NCBI GenBank assembly: GCA_947500845.1
Contig: CANMTP010000009.1
Location: 1-64,000, forward strand
Length of the DNA stretch: 64,000 nt
Origin: an uncultured Aquimarina sp.
GTDB taxonomy: Bacteria > Bacteroidota > Bacteroidia > Flavobacteriales > Flavobacteriaceae
Direction: 5' to 3'
Numbering within the stretch: the first letter of the stretch is position 1; every line of letters begins with the position of its first letter. This document shows positions 34,667 through 43,190 of this stretch, piece after piece. Under the pieces are notes generated by a model. That model did no database searches. It saw only the letters and a program-made list of their open reading frames with translations, and was not told the DNA's origin. The position numbers and the translations under genes were made by a program.

Positions 34667-36097
34667 TTATAAAACCGGGCTGAAGATCTTTGCAACTCCT
34701 TCTTTTAATTTATCTTGCCAAGGCCTTTTTACAAAGGTATTATAGTTTAGTTGAATGCTTTTACTACAATCACTCAAAAAATCATTTTTTAGTGCTAATG
34801 CAAAAGAATCATCATAAATTACCGCATTAACTTCGTAATTCTGTTCAAAACTTCTTATATCTAAGTTTGTCGTTCCTACCGATGAAACCGTATCATCTGC
34901 TACAATAGTTTTACTGTGTAAAAAACCTTCTGGGAATAGATAAATTTTGACACCCGCGTGTAATAATCTTTCAAAATAAGAACGTACACACCAACGCACT
35001 ATTTCACTATCAGAACTCTCAGATAGTAGCAGACGAACATCTACGCCACTTAATGCTGCCACCTGTAATGATTCTAAAATAGACTCTCCAGGAATAATAT
35101 AAGGATTAGTGATATAGACATAATCATGGGCTTCATTGATCATCGAAAAAAACAATTGTTGAGTTGCAGAGAAATCAGAATCGGGACCACTATGAACAAT
35201 TTGTACTGTTGATTCTCCAATTTTTGGATAATGAGAGAAATAGGCCGTGTCAAAAATATCATCTTTGTTGGTTATAAAATACCAGTCTAAAGCAAAGATG
35301 GTTTGTAGACTATGTACAACGGGACCTTTTAACTGCAAATGCATATCATGCCAGATCCCCAGATGAGGATCTCCTTTCACATATTTATCAGAGACATTGA
35401 TACCGCCTGTAAATGCAATTTTGTTATCGACTACAATAATTTTACGATGATTACGATAGTTTATCGAGGTTAAAAATTTGCCAAATCGTATGGGTAAAAA
35501 ACGATAGATTTCTACACCAATATTTTGTAGTTTTTTTATGTATCTTTTACTAAGAGATAAACTGCCGATACCATCGTAGATTATGCGAATTTTGACTCCG
35601 TGCTGGATCTTATCCTGAAAAAGCTCAAAAAGGTTTCTTGTTAATTCGCCTTCTTCAAAGATGTAATATTCAAAGTGAATAAAATCTTGAGCTTCATTTA
35701 AGGCTTCAAAAATAGCTTTAAAAGTGACATCTCCATTTTTCAGAAGCTGTACGTCATTTCCAGAACAGGGAGCGAAGTAGGAGTTCTTGGTAATTAAAGA
35801 AATGAGCTTTTGATGTTCACTGTATTCTTCTTTGGTTATAGGGACATGGTGTTGTAATGCCTTCTTTATATAAGAAGCTACTTTTGGAGTATGTCTTAAT
35901 GTAAATAGTTTGTTTTTTCTTCGGTTTCTGCCGAGCATCAAATATAAAAATATTCCCCCAACAGGAATTGTAAAGATAGCAAGCATCCATGCTAATGTGT
36001 TGGTAGGTCTAATTCCATTTAATAATAGTCTGATGATGATAAAAATTCCAACAATGATATATAGGGTAAGGACAATAAAAAAAATCATCAAAAACAA
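34667..36097 (-). CDS. cls: Cardiolipin synthase-type phospholipase D
   Basis: A 476-residue protein with two N-terminal membrane helices (about 2-24 and 34-54) and two HKD phospholipase D motifs: HRKIIVVDNKIAFTGG in the first half and HSKTIVADDTVSSVGTTNLD in the second. That is the ClsA-type layout and length. It joins phosphatidylglycerol or phosphatidylethanolamine head groups to form cardiolipin at the inner membrane. The gene is 15 nt after the universal stress gene and 9 nt before the patatin gene. Confidence 0.92.
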   Translation of the reverse strand: MFLMIFFIVLTLYIIVGIFIIIRLLLNGIRPTNTLAWMLAIFTIPVGGIFLYLMLGRNRRKNKLFTLRHTPKVASYIKKALQHHVPITKEEYSEHQKLISLITKNSYFAPCSGNDVQLLKNGDVTFKAIFEALNEAQDFIHFEYYIFEEGELTRNLFELFQDKIQHGVKIRIIYDGIGSLSLSKRYIKKLQNIGVEIYRFLPIRFGKFLTSINYRNHRKIIVVDNKIAFTGGINVSDKYVKGDPHLGIWHDMHLQLKGPVVHSLQTIFALDWYFITNKDDIFDTAYFSHYPKIGESTVQIVHSGPDSDFSATQQLFFSMINEAHDYVYITNPYIIPGESILESLQVAALSGVDVRLLLSESSDSEIVRWCVRSYFERLLHAGVKIYLFPEGFLHSKTIVADDTVSSVGTTNLDIRSFEQNYEVNAVIYDDSFALALKNDFLSDCSKSIQLNYNTFVKRPWQDKLKEGVAKIFSPVL

Positions 36098-36112
36098 ATG
36101 GTTTAGATAGTA

Positions 36113-36949
36113 TTAGCTATGCATAATTAGCAAAGGAACACGGGTCCCGTAGCTAATTTTAGAAGTTTCAGAGCCTTTAAAAAAACGTTCCATAAATGTT
36201 TCTCTTTTTATGAACATAGCAGTAAGATCAATATCCATGATTTGCACAAAGCTATTAATAGCTAAGGCTATTGGGACATTTACAATAGAATGAAAGGTAT
36301 GATTAATATTTTTGAAAAACTCTTTCATATGCTTTTTATCATCAAAATCAGCTACTGTTACGGTATCATCTTCTTTAATTTTAAGAATTCTTAATGAAGA
36401 TTTATACTTGATCAAAGTGTCCATTAAAGGTTCGATGCCATCAGTATTAAAATGATCCATTTCATCTATAGTATACAAAATAATTTTAGGTTGTTTAAAT
36501 GTATATCCTTGTGGAATAGCAATTACGGGGCAATCAACTTTTCGAATCACATTAAGTGTATTACTTCCAAAAACTACCTCTGCTGCTCCTGTAGCACCAT
36601 TGGTTCCCATCACAATAAGATCAATGTTTTTAGAGGTTACAGTTTGATTAATAGCGTCTGTAAAGATATCATAATCTGTTATGGTGTGAAACGTATAATT
36701 TTCGTCTGAATAGCTAGATTTTAGTTGGTCTACCAGGATATTCAGTTTCTTTTTTACATCGCTTAATACTGATTCATGGATCGAAGTGTTGGCAGGTGCA
36801 GCCATAAGGTCGTCTGTAGTGTAGCTGGAAGCTTTTTGAACATTAAGAACATAAAAAGTGCAAAGTTCTTTTTTAAAAAACTCCATAGCATAGTTAATGG
36901 CATTCTTCGAATTGTCAGAAAAATCTGTGGGAAGCAAAATGTTTTTCAT
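36113..36949 (-). CDS. Universal stress protein, tandem-domain, head of the usp-cls-patatin-crp operon
   Basis: A 278-residue member of the same family as the 17.7-22.7 kb array (KNILLPTDFSDNSKNAINYA, VMGTNGATGAAEVVFGSNT, CPVIAIPQGY), with a divergent second half. It is the first gene of a four-gene minus-strand operon that ends with the Crp-family regulator. A Crp/Fnr-type dyad lies upstream of it. Confidence 0.9.
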   Translation of the reverse strand: MKNILLPTDFSDNSKNAINYAMEFFKKELCTFYVLNVQKASSYTTDDLMAAPANTSIHESVLSDVKKKLNILVDQLKSSYSDENYTFHTITDYDIFTDAINQTVTSKNIDLIVMGTNGATGAAEVVFGSNTLNVIRKVDCPVIAIPQGYTFKQPKIILYTIDEMDHFNTDGIEPLMDTLIKYKSSLRILKIKEDDTVTVADFDDKKHMKEFFKNINHTFHSIVNVPIALAINSFVQIMDIDLTAMFIKRETFMERFFKGSETSKISYGTRVPLLIMHS

Positions 36950-36969
36950 TGTAGCTAAGTTTTATATTC

Positions 36970-37012
36970 TAAAATTAACTCGGTTATTATTGAACTACTA
37001 TGATATTTGTCA
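36970..37012 (-). promoter_or_regulatory. Promoter of the usp-cls-patatin-crp operon
   Basis: TGATATTTGTCA (37001-37012) is centred exactly 33 bp upstream of TAATTTTA (minus strand, 36970-36977), a near-perfect -7 box. This would place the second regulator under the first motif. Confidence 0.7.
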
Positions 37013-37035
37013 GTAATAAGAGCTTGAGGTAAAAG

Positions 37036-38040
37036 TTATCCGCCAATTGTAATCATACTTCGATTATTATGTTCATCTATTTGCTTAAACTTATCAATAG
37101 TATCCATACCGCTACGAACTTTGAATTTAGCTTGTATTGCCTTTTCAATAATCGAAGATATAGATTTTCCTTGTCTAAGCGGAGTAAGCAAATCAGATTC
37201 TTTTGAAGAAAACAGACAGTTTTTTATATGTCCGTTGGCAGTAAGACGAATTCTATTACAACCATCACAAAATGGATTGGTAACAGAACTTATTATGGCA
37301 AAAGTACCTTGGTAACCTTTTATTTTATAACTTTTTGTGGTATCATTTGGGGCATCTTCTAGTTTTAGAATATCGTTTTTTTCAAAGTTTGAATCAACTT
37401 CTGCAAGTATTTCTTGTAAAGAAACCATCTTATCCATGTTCCATCGATTTCCGTCAAAAGGCATGAACTCTATAAACCTAACTTGTATTGGTTTATCTTT
37501 AGTTAGATGTATAAAATTTATGATTTCATCAGCATTAAAGCCTTTCATTAATACGCAGTTCACTTTAACCTTAAAACCTTCTTGAACAAGCAGAAGAATG
37601 TTTTGGTATACTTTATCGAAATACGATCTTCGGGTAATGTCTTTATTTTTCTGGGCATCGAGAGAATCCAGGCTTACGTTAAGGGTCTTAATTCCACATT
37701 TTTTAAATTGATCCACAAATTTGTCTACGATTACTCCGTTAGTGGTCAAAGTAAGTTGTACGGGCAGTGAAGCAAGTTGTTCCAGGATAAGGGGGGCATC
37801 TTTGCGTATCAAAGGTTCTCCACCAGTCAGCCGAATTTTGGTAACACCAAGATCCACAAATTTTTTGGCGATGGTATAAATTTCTTCATACGTCATGATG
37901 TGTTTTTTTGGAGATAGCTGAATTCCTTCAGCCGGCATGCAATACGTACAACGAAGGTTACACCGTTCTGTAAGAGAAATACGCAAATAGTTGTGTTTTC
38001 TCCCAAAAGTATCTGTAAGTATGTCTTTTTTCTTAGTCAA
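37036..38040 (-). CDS. moaA: GTP 3',8-cyclase MoaA
   Basis: A 334-residue radical SAM enzyme that performs the first step of molybdenum cofactor synthesis. The N-terminal cluster is C27-x3-C31-x2-C34 (ERCNLRCTYCMPAEG), and the C-terminal second cluster has CDGCNRIRL plus a later Cys in HIKNCLF. The protein ends in the conserved Gly-Gly tail (MITIGG). It lies 11 nt after the moaC-moaB fusion and is the last gene of the cluster. Confidence 0.97.
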   Translation of the reverse strand: MTKKKDILTDTFGRKHNYLRISLTERCNLRCTYCMPAEGIQLSPKKHIMTYEEIYTIAKKFVDLGVTKIRLTGGEPLIRKDAPLILEQLASLPVQLTLTTNGVIVDKFVDQFKKCGIKTLNVSLDSLDAQKNKDITRRSYFDKVYQNILLLVQEGFKVKVNCVLMKGFNADEIINFIHLTKDKPIQVRFIEFMPFDGNRWNMDKMVSLQEILAEVDSNFEKNDILKLEDAPNDTTKSYKIKGYQGTFAIISSVTNPFCDGCNRIRLTANGHIKNCLFSSKESDLLTPLRQGKSISSIIEKAIQAKFKVRSGMDTIDKFKQIDEHNNRSMITIGG

Positions 38041-38051
38041 AATACTATAAT

Positions 38052-38963
38052 TTAATCATGTCGTGCACCTTTTAAAATTCTGAATACATGCAAAATCTCT
38101 GGGAAAATAGCATCCATAGACTCTTTTGCACCATTTGTAGACCCCGGAAGCGCCAGTACTAGTGTATTATTGATGGTCCCTACCACACTTCTTGAAAGCA
38201 TGGCATATGGCATACGATCCTGGCCATATTTGCGAATAGCCTCTTCTACACCAGGAATAGTTCGGTCAAATAAGGGTTTTAATGCCTCGGGAGTGACATC
38301 ACGTTTTGATAAACCGGTACCCCCGGTATAAATAACAAGATCAGCACCTCGTTCATGGTATAGTTTTGCTTTTTCCTGAATAGTTTCTATTTCATCAGGG
38401 ATAATACTATAATCCAGAATTCCTACCTCACATGCTTCTAGTTTAGAAATAATAGCTTTACCAGCCTTATCTTCTTTTTTTCCTTCAGAAATGGTATCAG
38501 AACAAACAATGACAGCTGCTTGTAAATCTCTGCGGAATCTATCGGTATAGTCAGATTTCCCTCCTTTTTTATCAAGCAGTTTTATATGATGAATTTCTAT
38601 TCCTTTATCAATAGGTTTGAGCATATCATACATATTGAGTGCTACTATACTTGCTCCATGCATGGCTTCAACTTCGACGCCTGTCTTATAAATTGTTTTT
38701 ATGGTTACCAGAACTTGGATTTCAAGACCATCAATTACGTAATCAATACCAGTATATTCAATGGGTAGGGGGTGACAGTCTGGAAGTAAATCGGGAGTTT
38801 TTTTAACGCCTAATAATCCGGCAGCTTTACTCATTGCAAATACATCACCTTTGGGTACTGTTCCTTTTTGTATAGCTTCAATAGTTTTTGGCGTACTCAA
38901 TTTAACAATGGCTTGTGCTGTTGCTGTTCGTAACGTTGAGGTCTTATGTGTGATGTCTACCAT
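38052..38963 (-). CDS. moaCB: Bifunctional MoaC-MoaB fusion
   Basis: A 303-residue protein. Residues about 1-150 are MoaC (cyclic pyranopterin monophosphate synthase accessory; MVDITHK opening, HPLPIEYTG, VEVEAMHGASIVALNMYDM). Residues about 155-303 are MoaB/MogA (VIVCSDTISEGKKEDKAG, YTGGTGLSKRDVTPEAL, LPGSTNGAKESM), the adenylyltransferase-type domain for molybdopterin. The fused arrangement is typical of Bacteroidota. The protein would couple precursor formation to a later activation step. Confidence 0.95.
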   Translation of the reverse strand: MVDITHKTSTLRTATAQAIVKLSTPKTIEAIQKGTVPKGDVFAMSKAAGLLGVKKTPDLLPDCHPLPIEYTGIDYVIDGLEIQVLVTIKTIYKTGVEVEAMHGASIVALNMYDMLKPIDKGIEIHHIKLLDKKGGKSDYTDRFRRDLQAAVIVCSDTISEGKKEDKAGKAIISKLEACEVGILDYSIIPDEIETIQEKAKLYHERGADLVIYTGGTGLSKRDVTPEALKPLFDRTIPGVEEAIRKYGQDRMPYAMLSRSVVGTINNTLVLALPGSTNGAKESMDAIFPEILHVFRILKGARHD

Positions 38964-38983
38964 AGTATTATTTGACTTTTAGT

Positions 38984-39056
38984 TTGTCATCCCAACGTAG
39001 GTTGGGATCTACTATATTGTTACTTTTTTAGATTCCGGCCTACGCCGGAATGACAA
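38984..39056. repeat. REP-like intergenic repeat pair
   Basis: Two hairpin units lie between moaCB and moaE. One contains CCCAACGTAGGTTGGG and the other TTCCGGCCTACGCCGGAA, with outer GTCAT / ATGAC ends that pair with each other. This is the common dispersed repeat type (GTCAT-CC-GGCGTAGGCC-like) and can fold as a double hairpin in the operon mRNA. Confidence 0.7.
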
Positions 39057-39070
39057 GTATTTTTATGTTT

Positions 39071-39514
39071 TTAGCCATTCTGTTTCCATTGATGAGTTTG
39101 ATCTTCAAAAATTTCTTTTCCAAAAACCGGGACATCGGCTTTTATGGCCTCTACAACAAATTCTAGTGCTTCAAATACTACTTTTCTTTTTGGAGAGGAT
39201 ACAAAGACGAAAAGACAAATCTCACCGGCTTGTACCTTTCCTAAGCTGTGATAAATATGCATGCAGGTAAGGTCAAATCTCTCGAAGGTCGCCTCTCGTA
39301 TTTCGTGAAATTTTTGATTAGCCATCTCCTCATACGCAGTATAGTCAATTCCTGTAATCACTTTACCATCAATTTCATCGGCACGTACTTGTCCTAAAAA
39401 AATATTATGCGCACCAATACTTGTTTTTGTTTGATGTTTTGCAATAGAAGTACCTATAAATTCTGATGAAATCGCTCCTTCTACAAATACGTTCTTTGGT
39501 TTCTTTTTTTCCAT
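39071..39514 (-). CDS. moaE: Molybdopterin synthase catalytic subunit MoaE (chromosomal copy)
   Basis: A 147-residue protein with GAHNIFLGQVR, YEEMANQKFHEI, HSLGKVQAGE, PKRKVVFEALEF and VPVFGKEIF, the Bacteroidota-type MoaE signatures that replace the SAHR and PFWKRE stretches of proteobacterial MoaE. It transfers sulfur from MoaD onto the precursor to make molybdopterin. It lies 9 nt after moeB. A second, different MoaE is encoded in the accessory region at 56.3 kb. Confidence 0.93.
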   Translation of the reverse strand: MEKKKPKNVFVEGAISSEFIGTSIAKHQTKTSIGAHNIFLGQVRADEIDGKVITGIDYTAYEEMANQKFHEIREATFERFDLTCMHIYHSLGKVQAGEICLFVFVSSPKRKVVFEALEFVVEAIKADVPVFGKEIFEDQTHQWKQNG

Positions 39515-39523
39515 AGTAAATTT

Positions 39524-40621
39524 CTAAACTTCTTTTAGTAGCTCATGTTCGTGAAGTGCAATAGCTCCACCTTTTATATGTGATACATTTTTAAATCCAT
39601 TTTCCAGAAGTATTTCTACTGCCTTTTTACTTCGAGTACCTGATTGGCAAAAGATTATTGTTTGTTTTTCTTTATCATAATTTTCTAATTGTCGGGGTAA
39701 TTCTCTTAAGGGAATACATGCCGGATCCAAACTTTTTATTTTGGGTTGTTCATCGGCTTCTCGAACATCGATAAATTGCACATTTTTTTTCTGAAATACA
39801 TCATGAGGGAATATCTCTATTACTTTTTTAATTCCGCAAAAAAGATCGTAATCGACGGTTTCAAATTCTTTGGCCATATCCAATACTTTTGAAACTTGAG
39901 ATTCGATACGGTTTACAGAGAAAGTTGAAAATTTAGTAGAGAGACTATCATACATCATTAATTTTCCATTTAAAACATCGCCAATCCCTAATATGATTTT
40001 TAAAACCTCATTAGCTTGCATGCTTCCTATAATTCCTGGTAGCACACCCAAAACTCCAATTTCTGCACAAGAAGGAACGCTCCCTGCACTGGGAGCCTCA
40101 GGGAATAAGCATCGATATGTAGGACCATTTTTGTAATTAAAAACCGATACTTGACCTTCAAACTTAAAAATTGCTGCGTATACCAAAGGCTTATTGGTAA
40201 TTATGCATGCATCATTTACCAAGTAGCGTGTTGAAAAATTGTCAGAGCCATCAACAATAATATCATGTTCCGCAAAGAGGGGTAATGCATTTTTTGTGGT
40301 GAGCTTTTCTGGATATGCTGTAATTGTTATTTCCGGATTTAAGTTTTCAAGACGGCTTTTGGCTGCAATAGCTTTGTTTTCTCCAATCAAATTTTGCCCG
40401 TATAGAATCTGGCGATGTAGGTTAGAAGTTTCTACATAATCAAAATCTATAATCCCAATAGTGCCTACGCCAGCTGCAGCAAGATATTGTAATACCGGGC
40501 AACCCAATCCACCTGCGCCAATCACCAAAACCTTGGAAGAAGCAAGTTTCTCTTGCCCCTTCGTCCCAATTTCGGGCAGTATAATTTGTCTGTGATATCT
40601 TGAATTGAAACTATTCATCAT
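39524..40621 (-). CDS. moeB: MoaD-activating E1-like enzyme with rhodanese domain (MoeB type)
   Basis: A 365-residue protein. The N-terminal E1/ThiF domain has GAGGLGCPVLQYLAAAG, IIDFDYVETSNLHRQ and DGSDNFSTRYLVND, which adenylate the MoaD C-terminal Gly. The C-terminal rhodanese domain (about 275-365) has the active loop IIFCQSGTRS. The fusion allows adenylation and sulfur transfer by one protein. It lies between moaD (8 nt) and moaE (9 nt). Confidence 0.93.
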   Translation of the reverse strand: MMNSFNSRYHRQIILPEIGTKGQEKLASSKVLVIGAGGLGCPVLQYLAAAGVGTIGIIDFDYVETSNLHRQILYGQNLIGENKAIAAKSRLENLNPEITITAYPEKLTTKNALPLFAEHDIIVDGSDNFSTRYLVNDACIITNKPLVYAAIFKFEGQVSVFNYKNGPTYRCLFPEAPSAGSVPSCAEIGVLGVLPGIIGSMQANEVLKIILGIGDVLNGKLMMYDSLSTKFSTFSVNRIESQVSKVLDMAKEFETVDYDLFCGIKKVIEIFPHDVFQKKNVQFIDVREADEQPKIKSLDPACIPLRELPRQLENYDKEKQTIIFCQSGTRSKKAVEILLENGFKNVSHIKGGAIALHEHELLKEV

Positions 40622-40629
40622 AGATATTT

Positions 40630-40866
40630 TTATCCTCCTGCAAAAGGGGGTAGTAAAGCAACTTCAGCTTCGTTATTTATGACATATTGATTGTCTACTA
40701 ATTGTTGATTGATAGCAACTTTAAAATCTTTATCATTTAATTTAGGATGTTGATTTTTTAGCTTTTTCAATAACTCAGAAACAGAACAAGCATCTATTTG
40801 TAACTGTTCTTCAGAAATTGTTGTGGCTTCAGCCAGCATTCCAAAGTATTTAATAGTTAATTGCAT
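40630..40866 (-). CDS. moaD: Molybdopterin synthase sulfur carrier MoaD
   Basis: A 78-residue ubiquitin-fold protein with the FGMLAEAT opening, a hydrophobic LLP-type strand (VALLPPFAGG) and the essential C-terminal Gly-Gly that is thiocarboxylated. Its start overlaps the end of mobA by 17 nt. It pairs with the MoaE at 39.1 kb. Confidence 0.93.
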   Translation of the reverse strand: MQLTIKYFGMLAEATTISEEQLQIDACSVSELLKKLKNQHPKLNDKDFKVAINQQLVDNQYVINNEAEVALLPPFAGG

Positions 40867-41434
40867 TAGTAACGGTATTTAAGTCTTCGATAGTATTAAT
40901 ATTTTTTACCAAAAACAACTCTTTTTCCTGTACAGCAATCGTTTTGGTATTGAACTTTGAAACTAATTTACTTAAACGTTTTTCTCCTTTTGAAAGGAAT
41001 TCAAAACACTTTTCTACGCAACGTTTTTTGTATAGTGCAATTAGCGGAATGGTTTTTCCTTCAGCTTCAAATTGAACGATATCATAATCTTCAGTTTCAA
41101 ACTGAAATAACTTTCTTAATAGCGAAGTAGTCACAAGAGGAGCATCACAACTTATTACCAGATTGTTTTCGGTTTTAGAATTCTTTAATCCTGCATGCAA
41201 CCCAGCAATTGGACCACATTCTGGAATAATGTCTTCAATTCTTTTTACTCTAAAAGTATCGTATTCAGAATTACTACTTACAATAATAATTTCTTTTGCT
41301 ATCGGTTGAAGCGCTTCAACAATATGTTCAACAAAAGGTTTACCCTCAAGCCATAATAATCCTTTTTCGCTTCCCATTCTTGAGCTTTTACCACCAGCTA
41401 ATATAATTCCTGTTATGTTTTTTTCTAAACTCAT
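40850..41434 (-). CDS. mobA: Molybdenum cofactor nucleotidyltransferase, MobA type
   Basis: A 194-residue protein with the nucleotide-binding LAGGKSSRMGSEKGLL and the central GPIAGLHAGL and SCDAPLV motifs. The GGKSSRMGSEKG form fits guanylyltransferase MobA better than the cytidylyltransferase MocA, which would matter for the molybdenum hydroxylase encoded at 61 kb. The start overlaps the HTH gene by 4 nt and the end overlaps moaD by 17 nt. Confidence 0.88.
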   Translation of the reverse strand: MSLEKNITGIILAGGKSSRMGSEKGLLWLEGKPFVEHIVEALQPIAKEIIIVSSNSEYDTFRVKRIEDIIPECGPIAGLHAGLKNSKTENNLVISCDAPLVTTSLLRKLFQFETEDYDIVQFEAEGKTIPLIALYKKRCVEKCFEFLSKGEKRLSKLVSKFNTKTIAVQEKELFLVKNINTIEDLNTVTNAINY

Positions 41435-41766
41435 AAAGAAATTTGCTTCAATTCATTATCAAGAAATTCCCAACATTTTTGATTGATATCATCAAAAACT
41501 TTAACAATTTTTTCTCCATAAGCAGTAATACTTGCTCCACCACCACCTTTACCGCCTGTAGACGTAATTACTACAGACTCATCACTAATTTTGTTCATGC
41601 TGTCTAATAAGTTCCATGCCTTTTTATAAGACATATTCAAGCTTACAGCAGCTTTACTTAGTGAGCCGGTTTTGGCAATGGCTTTAAGTAAACGAACTCT
41701 TCCCTCGCCCAGAAAAACGCCATGCTCAGATTCTATCCAGATTCTACTTTTTATTTTATAGTCCAT
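41431..41766 (-). CDS. ModE-type winged-helix regulator without molybdate-binding domain
   Basis: A 111-residue protein with the LysR/ModE-like HTH: RVRLLKAIAKTGSLSKAAVSLNMSYKKAWNLLDSMN. It then has a glycine-rich wing (STGGKGGGGASIT) and one helix, and ends there. Full ModE has two Mop domains for molybdate, absent here, so the signal is unknown. It heads the operon modE-mobA-moaD-moeB-moaE-moaCB-moaA and probably regulates it. Confidence 0.85.
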   Translation of the reverse strand: MDYKIKSRIWIESEHGVFLGEGRVRLLKAIAKTGSLSKAAVSLNMSYKKAWNLLDSMNKISDESVVITSTGGKGGGGASITAYGEKIVKVFDDINQKCWEFLDNELKQISL

Positions 41767-41772
41767 GATGCT

Positions 41773-41833
41773 AAATAAAGCGTTTGGTTTTTAAAGATAC
41801 AACGAAATTTTCGTGCAGGGTGTCGCTTTATTT
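41773..41833 (-). promoter_or_regulatory. Moco operon promoter framed by inverted repeats
   Basis: TATCTTTA (minus strand, 41792-41799) is a near-perfect -7 box. The 13-bp palindrome ACGAAATTTTCGT (41802-41814) lies just upstream of it. AAATAAAGCG (41773-41782) and its exact complement CGCTTTATTT (41824-41833) flank the whole promoter. The placement suits a repressor, perhaps the HTH protein encoded by the first gene. Confidence 0.5.
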
Positions 41834-41898
41834 AAATTTTAGCAAAGAAAGATTTTTGAACCTTAGTTTTTTGTGACAATCATTATTTTTTTGAAGTT

Positions 41899-43074
41899 TT
41901 AAGGTAGATTAATAATCTGAATGATGTCACCAGGATTAATTTCTGAAACTTCTTCGGGTAGATAAACCAGAGCATTGGCCAGTGCAAAAGAGCGAAGCAT
42001 AGATGAAGCTTGGCCATCCAGAATAATTACTTTATTATCTTTTTCTATAGCTTTTAAAAATTCTGCTCGTTCCCCTTTTTTTGAGTATCCGGAGCTTGAA
42101 ACACCGGTACTGCGTTTTAAACGATAGTCTTGGAGACCTGATACTTTTTGTAATGCCGGAAGCACGTAAACATAAAAACAACTTAATGAAGAAGCTGGGT
42201 TACCAGGTAGTGCAAAGATAGTCGTATGATCTTTTTGAGCAAAATAAAGAGGTTTACCTGGTTTTTGTTTGACTTTATAAAAGATTTCGTCGACTTGTAG
42301 ATCACGGAGTGCTTTTCCTACAAAATCGTAGTCTCCAACCGAGATTCCGCCAGAAATCAAAACTACATCGCACTGTTTTATCGTTTTTTTTATAATAGAA
42401 CGAGTTGCTTGGTATTCGTCTTCCACCTTATAAAATGAAATATCTGCGAAACCTGAGGTTTTTAATGCAGAAGATAACATTACAGAATTACTTTCATAAA
42501 TCTGGCCGTATTTTAGTTTTTGACCTGGTGGTACTAATTCATTTCCAGTAGTGATAATTGCAATTGAAGGCTTTTTATAAACTTCGATATGTGTAATTCC
42601 CAGCGTCGCCAAATACCCAATACCTGCGGCATTGATTTTTGTTCCTTTAGTAAGTGCTATTTCGCCTTCTTTGATTTGTTCTCCAGCAGGCCTAATATTG
42701 GCATTTGGTTTTACAGACTCTTGTAAGATCACTTTATTCTGATTTACCGCTACCTTTTCTTGCATAATCACTGCTTTTGCTTCAGAAGGCACAGGAGCTC
42801 CAGTGAAAATTCGAATGGCCTCACCTTTTTTTATTTCGGGATCTTTGTCATCTCCTGCTTGTACTTCACCGTTAAGAGAAAAAGCCTTTTCTTCGATAGA
42901 ACCTAAAGCATACCCATCCATTGCGGACTGTCTAAATGGAGGCATATTGATAGGAGATAAAACGTCTTTTGCCAATACAAATCCCAAGCAATCAGATACA
43001 GATAGAACAACAGTTTCTTTAGTGTGTTTGATATAATTGTCTACGAGTTGAAGTGCGGTTTCTACAGGTACCAT
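41899..43074 (-). CDS. moeA: Molybdopterin molybdotransferase MoeA
   Basis: A 391-residue protein that inserts molybdate into adenylated molybdopterin. Visible blocks are PPFRQSAMDGYAL, RIFTGAPVP, IITTGNELVPPGQ, SNSVMLSSAL, SGGISVGDYDFVGKAL, KPGKPLYFA and LPGNPASSLSCFYVYV, followed by the small C-terminal barrel. It is 132 bp upstream of the Moco operon and is transcribed toward it, but the strong promoter region in between suggests separate expression. It is the last core gene before the accessory region to the right. Confidence 0.96.
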   Translation of the reverse strand: MVPVETALQLVDNYIKHTKETVVLSVSDCLGFVLAKDVLSPINMPPFRQSAMDGYALGSIEEKAFSLNGEVQAGDDKDPEIKKGEAIRIFTGAPVPSEAKAVIMQEKVAVNQNKVILQESVKPNANIRPAGEQIKEGEIALTKGTKINAAGIGYLATLGITHIEVYKKPSIAIITTGNELVPPGQKLKYGQIYESNSVMLSSALKTSGFADISFYKVEDEYQATRSIIKKTIKQCDVVLISGGISVGDYDFVGKALRDLQVDEIFYKVKQKPGKPLYFAQKDHTTIFALPGNPASSLSCFYVYVLPALQKVSGLQDYRLKRSTGVSSSGYSKKGERAEFLKAIEKDNKVIILDGQASSMLRSFALANALVYLPEEVSEINPGDIIQIINLP

Positions 43075-43158
43075 AGATGTGGTTTAATTGAAGATATAAA
43101 GATAAGGTGAATTTCGAATAGTTATTCAATCTCAAAGGAAATTTGAGTAATAAAAAAA

Positions 43159-43178
43159 GCCGAATCAGCTGATTCGGC
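43159..43178. terminator. Terminator beside the first tRNA-Leu fragment
   Basis: GCCGAATCAGCTGATTCGGC is a perfect palindrome flanked by an A-tract on the left and a T-tract on the right, so it works in both directions. Reading leftward it would have ended the tRNA-Leu transcript. Confidence 0.9.
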
Positions 43179-43190
43179 TTTTCTTTTACT

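Noticed and set aside
38984..39056. Intrinsic terminator between moaCB and moaE
   Set aside because: The hairpins are of the dispersed REP type, with no T-tract after the final stem, and the operon order continues beyond them.
41767..41898. Molybdenum cofactor riboswitch before the Moco operon
   Set aside because: The leader is too short, and I see no multi-helix structure of that class; protein operators explain the repeats better.
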